Shown piece after piece: positions 49,194 to 59,807 of a DNA stretch of 64,000 nucleotides. The DNA is taken from NCBI GenBank assembly GCA_014800525.1, contig JAAVFV010000030.1, positions 1 to 64,000 on the forward strand, written 5' to 3'. The translations under genes were made by a program, and so were the position numbers. This stretch comes from Bacteroidales bacterium. GTDB taxonomy: Bacteria > Bacteroidota > Bacteroidia > Bacteroidales > Muribaculaceae. A model generated the notes under the pieces. It ran no database searches and had not been told where the DNA came from. It saw only the letters and a list, made by a program, of their open reading frames with translations. Each line of letters starts with the position of its first letter. The stretch's first letter is position 1.

Positions 49194-50408
49194 TTATAAA
49201 AACTTTTCTGTCATTAAGAATTGGCGCAAAGAGAGGTGAGTTATCCCGGCATAATCCTTAGGACGTGATAGCGGATCCATCGAAATCACATATTTAGGAT
49301 AGTTATCCTCTATTTTGGCAAGATTGCCAAATTCACGATCAACCGTGGCTTGTTCGGCCAAAAGATAAGCAACCTGGAAATATACTGTCTTCCCATTCTT
49401 TTCGGCCACAAAATCAATCTCTCCATTAGGCATTGTCCCAACCGATAATTTATATCCCAACTGTTTAAGATGCAAATAAACAGCATTTTCCATCACTTTT
49501 TCAATATCCTGCGCGCGGTCAACGCCAACCAATAGATTTCGCAAGCCGAGATCCTCAAAGTAATACTTGTCATTACTCTCAAGAAGTTTTTTTCCATGCA
49601 TATCATAGCGTGGAACCTTATTCACGATATAGGCATTAGAAGCTGACTTTATATAGTTAATTGCCGTCAGAGGCGTAAGTTCAACTTTCTGCGACTTAAG
49701 GTATTTCGACAATGAATTAGCTGAAACCAGTTGTCCGGCATTATCACTTAAAAATTTCATGAGGTTCTCAAACAGAGTGACATTCCGCAGATTTTCTCGT
49801 TGAACCACATCCTTGAGCACTATAGTGTTATAGATATTTTGAAGATACTCCCAGATCATATCTTCATTCTCAAGGCCTAACCTGTATAGATGTGGCAACC
49901 CTCCCACAGAAAGATACTTCTCTAAACTTTCTTGCGAATCTTCCAGATTATGAAACCGGAGAAATTCCTTGTACGACAAGCTGTTGACATGTATATCCAC
50001 ATAACGCCCGGCAAGATAGGTGGATAATTCCGAAGAAAGCATCTTAGCGTTGCTTCCGGTAACGATTATCTGACATGCCTCATCGGCATTTAAACTTCGC
50101 AAGGTATGCTCAAAACCATCTATGTCTTGCACCTCATCAATAAGAAGATAATTGTGCTTATCGGTGGATAGTCTCTCCTCTACATATTTTGAAAGGTCTT
50201 TATAATCCCGTATATCGCCAAACTTACTCTTCTCCTTATTGATATATATAATGTTTGCATCAGGATTATTTTTGGCTATAATATCTACCAATTGAACCAT
50301 AATGTAGCTTTTCCCAACCCTTCGCTGGCCCGTCAAGGCAATCATGATGCCCTTATCTATATATTTTAGAATATGATTGGTATATGAGGATCTCTCTTTT
50401 ATCTCCAT
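49194..50408 (-). CDS. AAA ATPase with DUF4143 C-terminal domain
   Basis: LTGQRRVGKSYIM Walker A, YLLIDEVQDIDG Walker B, VTGSNAKMLSSELSTYLAGRY, C-terminal GEIDFVAEKNGKTVYFQVAY. Confidence 0.92.
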   Translation of the reverse strand: MEIKERSSYTNHILKYIDKGIMIALTGQRRVGKSYIMVQLVDIIAKNNPDANIIYINKEKSKFGDIRDYKDLSKYVEERLSTDKHNYLLIDEVQDIDGFEHTLRSLNADEACQIIVTGSNAKMLSSELSTYLAGRYVDIHVNSLSYKEFLRFHNLEDSQESLEKYLSVGGLPHLYRLGLENEDMIWEYLQNIYNTIVLKDVVQRENLRNVTLFENLMKFLSDNAGQLVSANSLSKYLKSQKVELTPLTAINYIKSASNAYIVNKVPRYDMHGKKLLESNDKYYFEDLGLRNLLVGVDRAQDIEKVMENAVYLHLKQLGYKLSVGTMPNGEIDFVAEKNGKTVYFQVAYLLAEQATVDREFGNLAKIEDNYPKYVISMDPLSRPKDYAGITHLSLRQFLMTEKFL

Positions 50409-50436
50409 CTCTCTTTTTTACCCACAAATATAAAAC

Positions 50437-50535
50437 TTTTTATTAATCGTAACAAATAAAATTTTAATAAATCTAAGTTTTATTAATCGTAACAAATAAA
50501 ATTTGAATAAATCTAAGTTTTATTAATCATAATAA
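50437..50535. repeat. ~2.5 copies of a 40-bp AT-rich tandem repeat upstream of the DUF4143 ATPase
   Basis: TTTTATTAATCGTAACAAATAAAATTTTAATAAATCTAAG, register marked by TATTAATC at 50441, 50481, 50521. Confidence 0.9.
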
Positions 50536-50595
50536 ATTATTGCTGTCCAATAAAATTTTTTATCATTCTAAAAAATTTTATCGGACAGCAATAAT
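50536..50595 (-). terminator. Long hairpin terminator of the fumarase gene
   Basis: ATTATTGCTGTCCaATAAAATTTTTTA...TAAAAAATTTTATcGGACAGCAATAAT. Confidence 0.85.
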
Positions 50596-50616
50596 ATTGA
50601 TCAGAGTCGCTTATTT

Positions 50617-52260
50617 TTATTTGCAATCCATCGGACAACGCGGTTTGATCTGTTTGAAGAAGTCGTTACCCTTGTTGTCTACGAGGATGAATGCGGGGAA
50701 GTCTTCTACTTCAATTTTCCAGATTGCCTCCATTCCGAGCTCGGGATATTCAAGAAGCTCCACATTCTTGATTGAGTTCTTGGCAAGGATAGCGGCCGGT
50801 CCGCCGATAGATCCGAGGTAGAAACCACCATGCTTCTTACAAGCGTCGGTCACCTGCTGGCTGCGGTTACCCTTAGCAATCATCACCATAGAGCCGCCTG
50901 CTTCCTGGAACTGGTCGACATAGGAGTCCATACGTCCTGCAGTAGTGGGGCCGAATGAACCCGAGGGCATACCCTCCGGTTTCTTTGCCGGACCTGCATA
51001 GTAGATCGGGTGATCCTTAAGATACTGCGGCATAGGCTCGCCGGCATCAAGACGCTCCTTAATCTTGGCATGAGCTATGTCGCGACCCACGATGATTGTG
51101 CCTTTAAGCGAGAGACGTGTGCTTACGGGATATTTGTTGAGAGTCTCAAGAATCTCCTCCATCGGACGGTTGAGGTCGATATTCACCACCTCTCCTTCGC
51201 CGGCATTGCGGTATTCTTCCGGGATGAGTTCGCCGGGGAATTCATCAAGCTTTTCAATCCAAAGACCGTCGCGATTGATCTTGGCTTTAACGTTACGGTC
51301 GGCCGAACAGCTCACACCCATACCGACAGGGCACGATGCACCGTGACGGGGCATACGGATCACACGGATGTCGTGAGCGAAATATTTACCGCCGAACTGT
51401 GCGCCCAGGCCGAGGTTCTGAGCTGCTTCAAGGAGTTCTTTCTCCAGTTCGCGGTCGCGGAAGGCATGACCATATTCGTTACCGTGATCGGGAAGATTGT
51501 CGTAATACTTCACAGATGCTTTCTTCACGGCTGCGAGATTAGCCTCTGCTGATGTGCCGCCAATCACAAATGCAATATGATAAGGAGGACAGGCTGCTGT
51601 GCCGAGGGTCTTCATCTTCTCGATAAGGAAAGGCACGAGAGTCTTTTTATTGAGAATAGCTTTTGTCTCCTGATAGAGATATGTCTTATTGGCCGAACCA
51701 CCACCTTTCGCTACAAAGAGGAATTTGTATTCATCGCCTTCTGTGGCATGAATCTCAATCTGAGCCGGAAGGTTACATCCTGTATTCACCTCCTCATACA
51801 TGGTCAGGGGTGCATTCTGAGAATAACGGAGATTATTCTCAGTGTAGGTTTTGTAGACGCCTTCGGAGATCTTCTCCTCATCATCGCAACCTGTCCATAC
51901 CTGCTGACCCTTATAGGCTGAGCAGATGGATGTACCTGTATCCTGACAGAAGGGAAGCACTCCCTTGGCTGCCACCTCCGCATTGCGGAGCATGGTGAGC
52001 GCGACAAACTTGTCGTTTTCTGAAGCTTCGGGGTCGTTCAGAATCTTTGCCACCATCTCATTATGCTCGCGACGAAGCATGAAAGAGCAGTTATGGGAAG
52101 CTACATTAGCAATTACGGTAAGAGCCTCGGGATCGACCACCAGCATTTCGTGGCCGTTCCAGTCTTCTACCTTTACGTAGTCTTTGGTAATAAGCTCGTA
52201 TTCCGTGGTATCCGGACCGAGCGGAAACATTTCCTGGTAATGAAAAGGTTTGGTTGCCAT
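50617..52260 (-). CDS. Class I (Fe-S) fumarate hydratase
   Basis: [68 protein letters not shown]. Confidence 0.94.
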   Translation of the reverse strand: MATKPFHYQEMFPLGPDTTEYELITKDYVKVEDWNGHEMLVVDPEALTVIANVASHNCSFMLRREHNEMVAKILNDPEASENDKFVALTMLRNAEVAAKGVLPFCQDTGTSICSAYKGQQVWTGCDDEEKISEGVYKTYTENNLRYSQNAPLTMYEEVNTGCNLPAQIEIHATEGDEYKFLFVAKGGGSANKTYLYQETKAILNKKTLVPFLIEKMKTLGTAACPPYHIAFVIGGTSAEANLAAVKKASVKYYDNLPDHGNEYGHAFRDRELEKELLEAAQNLGLGAQFGGKYFAHDIRVIRMPRHGASCPVGMGVSCSADRNVKAKINRDGLWIEKLDEFPGELIPEEYRNAGEGEVVNIDLNRPMEEILETLNKYPVSTRLSLKGTIIVGRDIAHAKIKERLDAGEPMPQYLKDHPIYYAGPAKKPEGMPSGSFGPTTAGRMDSYVDQFQEAGGSMVMIAKGNRSQQVTDACKKHGGFYLGSIGGPAAILAKNSIKNVELLEYPELGMEAIWKIEVEDFPAFILVDNKGNDFFKQIKPRCPMDCK

Positions 52261-52522
52261 ATATTTCTTTTTCGAAGTTGATTTCTAATTCGAAGTTGAT
52301 TTCCTTTTAGACTCCATTTCCAAATTTACCAACTAATTTCAATATCTCCAAATAATTCCCCCGATTTCCCTCCTCCTCACTTTGTCTTCTTCCTTCACCC
52401 GGTTATAACCCTGCATTAACATTTTTTGTAGGATGGGGTCTTAGTTTTGGTATTGCTATTTTTGTTAACTTTGCAAGTCAATACCATTACGCGGCAATCG
52501 TGCCGTCTATTCTCTGCTGATT

Positions 52523-55500
52523 ATGATATTCCATCGCTTAAAATATTATTTTTCAATCCTGATGGTGGCGCTTTGTTGCGCTGCGGTGACAGTCCCCGCT
52601 GATGGCGCGGCTAAGAAAAAAGTCTCTTCTTCCCAGTCTTCCAAGAAGAGCTCTTCAAAATCCTCCAAATCGAAGTCGAAGTCGGGTTCGAAGTCTTCCA
52701 GATCTTCTTCCAAGTCTTCGGGTGGATCTTCTAAAAATTCGTCAAAATCCAAGACAAATTCAAAGTCGTCCAAAGGGAAGAAGGCTGCCAATGAGAGGAA
52801 GAGTTCCCGAAGGAAAAGCTCTTCCAAGAATACAAGAAAAGATAACGGCGTGCGCCGTGCCCCGCGTGTGGTGAAAACTCCCGCTCCTCCCAAGGAGGTG
52901 GCTTCCAATGATTCGCTCACTTTGCGTGTGAATCAGGCAGTGCTCAGCTGGATTCCGAAGCAACTTAATCCCGGGGGGCTTCGTGTCAACAGCGTGCGTC
53001 CCGATGCCACAGGCCGTATCGCCAATGTACGTCTGAACGAGAATTTTACCTATCTCCCCGTAACCCGTAATTTGATCGATTCTTTGTCGATCACCATTAA
53101 GGATGCGTTGCCTGATTCCCTGTCAGGTTGTCGCGTTAGCCTTTCGGTGAATAATAAGCCTCTCGCTTATTATATCACCCGTGTGGACAAACTCCCCGAG
53201 AAGTATCGTAAAAATATTCCGTTCGTTACCGAAGTAAATCCCGTCTCTAACGCCAAGAAGGGTATGCCCGGTGATATCCTGGCGCTATGGGCTTCACATG
53301 GCCGTTATTTCCGTCCCGGTGCCGATGCCTGGATGTGGCAGCGTCCGATGCTCTTCCAGGCTATGGAGGATACATATACTCTCGGATATGTCTATCCTTA
53401 TCTGGTGCCGATGCTGGAGAATGCCGGAGCCTATGTGTTCATGCCCCGCGAACGCGACACAAATAATAATGAGGTGATTGTCGATAATGATCTGAATCAG
53501 GACGGCAAGGTCTATTCCCAACCCTATTATAAGGAAATGAATGGATCCACTCAATGGACCACAGGCGAACTCGATGGCTTCATCTATGATCTCCCCGATT
53601 TCCGCGACACGGAGAATCCATTCGAAAATGGAACCTACCGCCAGACCACTACCGTGCGCTCCGGAAAACCTTCTGTAGCAGCCTGGTATGCTGATATTCC
53701 GGCTTCAGGTGAATATGCGGTTTATGTGAGCTATAAGTCGCTGCCTAATTCCACGGAGGATGCCCGCTATACGGTGAATTATTCCGGTGGTTCGAAGGAG
53801 TTTAAGGTAAATCAGACGATGGGGGGCGGCACATGGATCTATCTTGGTACATTCCCTATCGAAAAGGGGTATAGCGATTCCGAACCGATTGTGACTCTCT
53901 CAAACATTTCGGATAAGGATGCCGGAAAGATCATCACTGCCGATGCGGTGAAGATCGGCGGTGGTATGGGAAATATCGCCCGCAGCGCGCGTCGGTCGGA
54001 TATCTATTATGATCCCTCCACTCCGGAATCGAATTTCACTTCCACCCGTCTCTCGCAGGATGAAGAGGGTGACGATGACCCGGATGATGATGACGACGAT
54101 AACGATTCAGATGATGATTCAGATTCGTCGGAGGAGGATGTGGCCGATGGCGATGGTCAGGCGGCTGTGAATGCTCCGGTTACTCCTCAGAAGAAGGGCC
54201 CGTCGCCGAAGTTTTCGGTGTCAGGTATGCCCCGGTGGGTGGAAGGAGCCCGCTATTGGTTGCAGTGGGCCGGTTTCCCGGAAAATGTCTATTCTCCCTA
54301 TCATGGGGCCGACGACTATAAGGATGATTATACAGGGCGCGGTCATTGGGTGAATTACCTCGCCGGCGGCTCGCGGGTGCTTCCGAATCGTCAGGGCCTC
54401 AAAATTCCGGTGGATCTCTCATTTGCCCTTCATTCGGATGCGGGAGTGCGCTCGGATGATTCCTTTGTAGGAACTCTGGGCATCTATTACACCAACAATG
54501 GCGCTTCCTACGCCGATGGAACTCCCCGGATCAATTCGCGTATGCTCACCGACCTTATCATGCGTCAGATCACCGGCGATGTCCGGATGAGTTACGAACC
54601 TAACTGGACCCGCCGCTCCATGTGGGATAAGTCGTATGTCGAGGCTCGTGTGCCGGAGGTACCGACTACATTGATTGAACTTATGAGCCATCAGAATTTT
54701 GCCGATATGATGTATGGCAATGATCCCAATTTCCGCTTTACTGTAGGTCGCGCCATTTATAAGGCTATGGCTCGGTTTATGGCCGAAAGAAAGGGACGCG
54801 AGGTTGTGATCCAACCTCTGCCGGTGAAGGAATTCGCAATCCAGATGAATAAACCGAATCATTACCGTCTATCCTGGTCTCCGACTCCGGACCCGTTGGA
54901 GAAAACTGCCATGCCTTCCCGATATATTATAATGGAGCGCACTGAGGGAGATCTCGGTTTCCATCGTATCGCAGAAACTTCTTCCACTCATTATGAAGTG
55001 AAGGTTACGGATAATAAGATCCATAGTTTCCGGATAATCGCTGTCAACGACGGGGGTTCCTCCTTCCCGTCGGAGACTCTGGCGCTATGTAATGGCACAG
55101 GTGGAGGTCAGCCGATGCTCGTGGTCAATGGTTTCGATCGTGTAAGCGGGCCGAAGGTGATCCGCGAGGGTGGTAAGGCCGGATTTGCCGCAGAGGAGGA
55201 ATTCGGCGTCCCCTATATCAAGGATATGAGTTTCACAGGCTATCAGCAGGAATTTAACCGCAGTGCCGGAGTACGTCATGGCAACAGCAGCGGAACATAT
55301 GTGCCTAAGGTTATCGCCGGCAACACATTCGATTACGCTGCGATTCATGGTGATGCGTTTGCGGAGACAGGTCTCGGCTTCGTGAGCTGTTCCGCGGCTG
55401 CTGTGGAAAAGGGTATCGTTAAGCTTTCCAACTATAAGATTATCGATTGGATTGCCGGTAAACAGAAGGCTACAGTGGTAGGTAATGGCAAGAGTGGAGT

Positions 55501-55957
55501 GATGTACCGAACTTTCACACCCAATGTGCAGAAGGAACTCCGGAAGTTTGTCGAGCGTGGTGGCCATCTGCTCATCACAGGTCAGTATGTCGCTTCCGAC
55601 CTTACCGGTCCGCGTTCATCAATGACCGATAGGGATTTCGCTTCCGAGGTTTTGGGTATTCGTCCCGTAGATGGGGATCGTGTCCGCGATGGTGGCATCC
55701 GCTATGTCACCGGAAGAACCATGGATTACAATGCTTCTCTCAACGATCGCCAATACATCGTGGAAAATCCTGATATTCTTGAGGCTGCCGACGACAGCAA
55801 CGCCACTCCCGTTTATTCTTTCTCACGGGGAAGTGGAAACGCCGGCTTCATCCATAATTATGGTAAAGGGAAGGTGATGACCATCTCCGTCCCCCTCGAA
55901 GCGCTCACCAAGGATGAAGACCGTGATGCCGTGGTGGCAAACTTCCTTAAATATTAA
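52523..55957 (+). CDS. Large secreted protein, N-acetylmuramoyl-L-alanine amidase / golvesin-C-like, with Ser/Lys- and Asp-rich segments
   Basis: Signal peptide; KKKVSSSQSSKKSSSKSSKSKSKSGSK...; GDILALWASHGRYF; amidase-like LSFALHSDAG; acidic run DDDPDDDDDDNDSDDDSDSSEED. Confidence 0.65.
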   Translation: MIFHRLKYYFSILMVALCCAAVTVPADGAAKKKVSSSQSSKKSSSKSSKSKSKSGSKSSRSSSKSSGGSSKNSSKSKTNSKSSKGKKAANERKSSRRKSSSKNTRKDNGVRRAPRVVKTPAPPKEVASNDSLTLRVNQAVLSWIPKQLNPGGLRVNSVRPDATGRIANVRLNENFTYLPVTRNLIDSLSITIKDALPDSLSGCRVSLSVNNKPLAYYITRVDKLPEKYRKNIPFVTEVNPVSNAKKGMPGDILALWASHGRYFRPGADAWMWQRPMLFQAMEDTYTLGYVYPYLVPMLENAGAYVFMPRERDTNNNEVIVDNDLNQDGKVYSQPYYKEMNGSTQWTTGELDGFIYDLPDFRDTENPFENGTYRQTTTVRSGKPSVAAWYADIPASGEYAVYVSYKSLPNSTEDARYTVNYSGGSKEFKVNQTMGGGTWIYLGTFPIEKGYSDSEPIVTLSNISDKDAGKIITADAVKIGGGMGNIARSARRSDIYYDPSTPESNFTSTRLSQDEEGDDDPDDDDDDNDSDDDSDSSEEDVADGDGQAAVNAPVTPQKKGPSPKFSVSGMPRWVEGARYWLQWAGFPENVYSPYHGADDYKDDYTGRGHWVNYLAGGSRVLPNRQGLKIPVDLSFALHSDAGVRSDDSFVGTLGIYYTNNGASYADGTPRINSRMLTDLIMRQITGDVRMSYEPNWTRRSMWDKSYVEARVPEVPTTLIELMSHQNFADMMYGNDPNFRFTVGRAIYKAMARFMAERKGREVVIQPLPVKEFAIQMNKPNHYRLSWSPTPDPLEKTAMPSRYIIMERTEGDLGFHRIAETSSTHYEVKVTDNKIHSFRIIAVNDGGSSFPSETLALCNGTGGGQPMLVVNGFDRVSGPKVIREGGKAGFAAEEEFGVPYIKDMSFTGYQQEFNRSAGVRHGNSSGTYVPKVIAGNTFDYAAIHGDAFAETGLGFVSCSAAAVEKGIVKLSNYKIIDWIAGKQKATVVGNGKSGVMYRTFTPNVQKELRKFVERGGHLLITGQYVASDLTGPRSSMTDRDFASEVLGIRPVDGDRVRDGGIRYVTGRTMDYNASLNDRQYIVENPDILEAADDSNATPVYSFSRGSGNAGFIHNYGKGKVMTISVPLEALTKDEDRDAVVANFLKY

Positions 55958-56039
55958 CACCGATTGGCGGAGTCTATCAATTGATATTGATAGACTCCGA
56001 TAATCATTCCACATTTCATTGAATCCAGGATATAAAAAC

Positions 56040-57491
56040 ATGGAGATAATACGTTTCACAACAGTCAATGCCCTCCGTGAGGCCATTTTCCGTATGCCGC
56101 TTGAGCAGTATGTGCTTATCAAGCTCGATGACCGGGAGGTAGAGTTTGACCTTGCTTTCAATAGCCGTCTTATCGAAACGGCCACTGATATTGATTCCAC
56201 ACTGACCTATTGCTGGTTTCGTGAACGTCAGGAGGATGGCTCTTTGCTCGATCATCCCGTGAATGATTATCAGCCGGGATCGGTAAGAGACGATTTCGAT
56301 TTCGGTCCGTTAGTATTGCTCAATACGGCCGATGTGCTTTCTGCCACCGAGGATATGGATGAGTCTTATTCCGGGCTGCTCGATGGCGGATGGTATGCGC
56401 TCCGCTTAAGGATGACCATGTCGAAGATGATTGCCATGGTGCCTGAGTATCTGTATACCGTGAAACGTGTGGATTATCGTCTCAGCGGCGAGAAGCAACA
56501 TGATTATGTCGATCCCAGAAACCGGGAATACCAGATTCAGATGGAGAAGACTCTTACCGAACATCTTGATATGATCGGGGGCCTTGTATCTCCGGAGGTA
56601 GAGAAGGTGGATTATGACGGGGAGGAGTTTCCTGTGGAGGCTTCAGTGATTATTCCTGTCCGCAACCGTGTGCGTACAGTGGCCGATGCCGTGAATTCAG
56701 CTTTGGATCAGGATACTCTGTTTCCGTTCAATGTGATTGTGGTGGATAATGATTCCACGGATGGCACCCGGGAGGTTCTCGAAGCTATCCAGGATCCGCG
56801 TCTTGTGGTGATAAAGGTTGCGGCAGATGAAAATTTAGGTATCGGCGGATGCTGGAACCGTGCCGTGCTTTCCGAACATTGCGGTAGATTTGCCGTGCAG
56901 CTCGATTCTGATGATTTATATAATTCCAGAAGTGTGCTGCAGGCTGTGGTGAATAAGTTCCGTTCAGGAAATTTCGGCATGGTGGTGGGAAGTTATTCCA
57001 TGATAGATTTCAACGGCAATCCTCTTCCCCCGGGTATTATCGACCATAGGGAATGGACGGATGAGAACGGAGCCAACAATGCCTTGCGCGTGAACGGCTT
57101 CGGAGCCCCGAGAGCTTTCTTCACTCCTATCGTGCGCCGTTTCCTTTTCCCGAATGTCAGTTACGGAGAGGATTATGCCATGTGCCTGCGCGTAAGCCGT
57201 GATTATGCTGTGGGCCGCATCTTCCGCCCCCTATATCTATGCCGCCGTTGGGAAGGAAATTCGGATGCAGCGCTCTCCATTGAGAAGACTAATGCAAATA
57301 ATGCCTATAAGGATTGCCTGAGATCTTTCGAACTTCTGGCGCGTATCCATTCCAATATGCAGTCGCATCAGGGCCCCACCCCTTTTCTTCCCTCCGATAT
57401 CTTTGATTCTCTTTCAAATATGCCTCCTTTCGATCCTTCTGATTTCTTCCCCGAAGAGGACACAGAGTTTGATCCGGACGATGATGAATAA
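56040..57491 (+). CDS. Family 2 glycosyltransferase with N-terminal extension
   Basis: [52 protein letters not shown]. Confidence 0.88.
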   Translation: MEIIRFTTVNALREAIFRMPLEQYVLIKLDDREVEFDLAFNSRLIETATDIDSTLTYCWFRERQEDGSLLDHPVNDYQPGSVRDDFDFGPLVLLNTADVLSATEDMDESYSGLLDGGWYALRLRMTMSKMIAMVPEYLYTVKRVDYRLSGEKQHDYVDPRNREYQIQMEKTLTEHLDMIGGLVSPEVEKVDYDGEEFPVEASVIIPVRNRVRTVADAVNSALDQDTLFPFNVIVVDNDSTDGTREVLEAIQDPRLVVIKVAADENLGIGGCWNRAVLSEHCGRFAVQLDSDDLYNSRSVLQAVVNKFRSGNFGMVVGSYSMIDFNGNPLPPGIIDHREWTDENGANNALRVNGFGAPRAFFTPIVRRFLFPNVSYGEDYAMCLRVSRDYAVGRIFRPLYLCRRWEGNSDAALSIEKTNANNAYKDCLRSFELLARIHSNMQSHQGPTPFLPSDIFDSLSNMPPFDPSDFFPEEDTEFDPDDDE

Positions 57492-57519
57492 TTGATAAAT
57501 CCCAATGTAGAACAGAGAT

Positions 57520-58431
57520 ATGACCGGAGAAGATATAAATTCAATCATAGAGACCCAACTGGAACTATGGCCTGAGGCTAAGAAAAATTTTGACGCTCTG
57601 ATCGGTGTGGAGCGTCGCGAATTGCCGTTAGGAGATTTCCCGGCTTATGTACAGTTCAATCCGGCCCGTATACGTAGCACAGGGGCAAAAGTGGATGCCG
57701 CTTCCATACGGCAGCGTCCCTGCTTTTTATGTGCGTCCAATCGTCCGGAACAACAGCTCACAATTCCTTTCTCCGAGGATTTTGATCTTCTTGTGAATCC
57801 ATATCCGATTCTTCCGGTCCATTTCACATTGACTTCACGAAATCATGTGCCGCAGGATAGTTTCACGGCAGATATGCTCCGGCTGGCAGTGGAATCCCCC
57901 GACCTCGTGGTCTTCTTCAATGGTGCAAAGGCAGGAGCGTCAGCACCTGACCATCTGCATGGACAGGCGGTTCTTAAATCTGAGGTACCTATATTACGTG
58001 TAGCCGAACGCTTTCATCCCTCTTCCGAGCCGGAAATTCAGTCGTCGGCCGAATGGAACGCTGATCTGCCTTTCCGCTTCTTCAGTGCTGTGATTCCTCC
58101 GCAAAGCGATGGTAGGGATGTGGCCCTGATGGCACGCTTATCCGGCAGAGAGCCGCAGTCAGATAATGAGTTGGATCCTGGACTTGTCAATATCTTCTGT
58201 TGGGTCGATAATAATGGGCTTTTGAGAATGATTTCAATTCCAAGACAGCGGCATCGTCCTCTCTGCTACGGCGATGGCCCCGGGCAGATGCTCATTAGTC
58301 CGGGAGCTCTTGATATGGGAGGAATCGTGATTACTCCCCGGTTAGAGGATTTCAAGTCGCTGACTCCCGATATACTCCGCAGTATATATGCGGATACAGC
58401 TTTTCCTGATGGATATAGTCTTTCTCTCTGA
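57520..58431 (+). CDS. DUF4922 / HIT-like nucleotidyltransferase-related protein
   Basis: RPCFLCASNRPEQQ, NPYPILPVHFTL, APDHLHGQAV. Confidence 0.8.
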   Translation: MTGEDINSIIETQLELWPEAKKNFDALIGVERRELPLGDFPAYVQFNPARIRSTGAKVDAASIRQRPCFLCASNRPEQQLTIPFSEDFDLLVNPYPILPVHFTLTSRNHVPQDSFTADMLRLAVESPDLVVFFNGAKAGASAPDHLHGQAVLKSEVPILRVAERFHPSSEPEIQSSAEWNADLPFRFFSAVIPPQSDGRDVALMARLSGREPQSDNELDPGLVNIFCWVDNNGLLRMISIPRQRHRPLCYGDGPGQMLISPGALDMGGIVITPRLEDFKSLTPDILRSIYADTAFPDGYSLSL

Positions 58432-58499
58432 ACAAATTTTCTCCCATTGAACTCTACAACTAATTATTGAACACTACAACTAATTAGCCTGACCATCCG

Positions 58500-59807
58500 A
58501 TGAAAAACCGATCTCCATGGCTGTGGATTCCCACTCTATATATCGCAGAGGGTCTCCCATATTTTGCAGTCAATACACTGACTGTGCTGATGTATGTCAA
58601 AATGGGAGTAAGCATGTCCGATATGGCTTTCTTCACCGGCTGGCTTTACCTCCCATGGGTGATAAAGCCGTTCTGGAGTCCGTTTATCGATCTATTCCGC
58701 ACCAAACGTTTCTGGACCTTAGCTATGCAGGCATTACTGGCCATTTGTATGGCCGGTGTCGGTTTTCTTCTCCCTCTCCCCTTCTTCTTCGCTGCTTCTC
58801 TGGTATGCTTCTGGATCATGGCTTTTGCCTCTGCCACCCACGATATTGCCGCGGATGGTTATTATATGCTTGAACTCACACCCCATGAGCAGGCGGCCTA
58901 TGTCGGGGTGCGCTCCACATTCTATCGTATAGCCAGTGTAGTGGGTCAGGGTGGATTAGTGATGGTAGCCGGCCTTCTCGAGAATCGGCTTGAAAGCGTA
59001 TCTATGGCCTGGAGTTCGGTTTTCCTCCTTCTCTCCGCCATCTTTACCCTTATCTTTTTCTATCACCTGCGGTATCTTCCTGTCGCCCCGGCCGACCATC
59101 CGGCCCCGGAGCCACGTAATGCTGTCGATATTGTCCGCGAATTCGGCATGACCTTTGCCACATTCTTCCGTAAGCCCGGAATCATCGCCGCACTCCTGTT
59201 TATGCTGTTCTATCGTCTGCCTGAGGCTCTCTGCATCAAACTCGTGCAGCCGTTTCTGGTGGCTTCAAGAGAATCCGGAGGCTTAGGACTTTCCACTATT
59301 GAAGTCGGTTTCGTTAACGGCACCATGGGAGTAATCGCCCTCCTTGCCGGCGGAATTCTCGGGGGTGTGATGATTGCATCCGGAGGATTGAAGAAATGGC
59401 TTTGGCCTATGGCTATGGCTCTCACTCTCCCGTGTCTGGTGTATTGTTGGCTGGCCATATCGCAACCACAGGATTTTACCCTTATATGCTCGGCGATTGC
59501 CATCGAACAATTCGGATATGGATTTGGGTTCACGGCCTTTATGCTCTACCTAATCTATTTCTCCAGGGGAGATTGGCAAACCTCACATTATGCGTTCTGC
59601 ACAGCATTCATGGCACTCGGAATGATGCTCCCCGGAATGGCTGCCGGTTGGTTGTATGAGACCCTTTCTCACTTTTCAATAGTGACCGATGGTGTTCCCT
59701 CGGGATTCGTGAATTATTTCTGGTTTGTGATGCTATCCTGTCTGGCCACATTCGCCGTATGCGCCTCAGTAAAGATCGATCCGGAGTTCGGTAAGAAAAA
59801 GTCATGA
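58500..59807 (+). CDS. MFS transporter (AmpG-like)
   Basis: 12-TM pattern; EGLPYFAVNTLTVLMYVKMG, FASATHDIAADGYYMLEL. Confidence 0.82.
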   Translation: MKNRSPWLWIPTLYIAEGLPYFAVNTLTVLMYVKMGVSMSDMAFFTGWLYLPWVIKPFWSPFIDLFRTKRFWTLAMQALLAICMAGVGFLLPLPFFFAASLVCFWIMAFASATHDIAADGYYMLELTPHEQAAYVGVRSTFYRIASVVGQGGLVMVAGLLENRLESVSMAWSSVFLLLSAIFTLIFFYHLRYLPVAPADHPAPEPRNAVDIVREFGMTFATFFRKPGIIAALLFMLFYRLPEALCIKLVQPFLVASRESGGLGLSTIEVGFVNGTMGVIALLAGGILGGVMIASGGLKKWLWPMAMALTLPCLVYCWLAISQPQDFTLICSAIAIEQFGYGFGFTAFMLYLIYFSRGDWQTSHYAFCTAFMALGMMLPGMAAGWLYETLSHFSIVTDGVPSGFVNYFWFVMLSCLATFAVCASVKIDPEFGKKKS

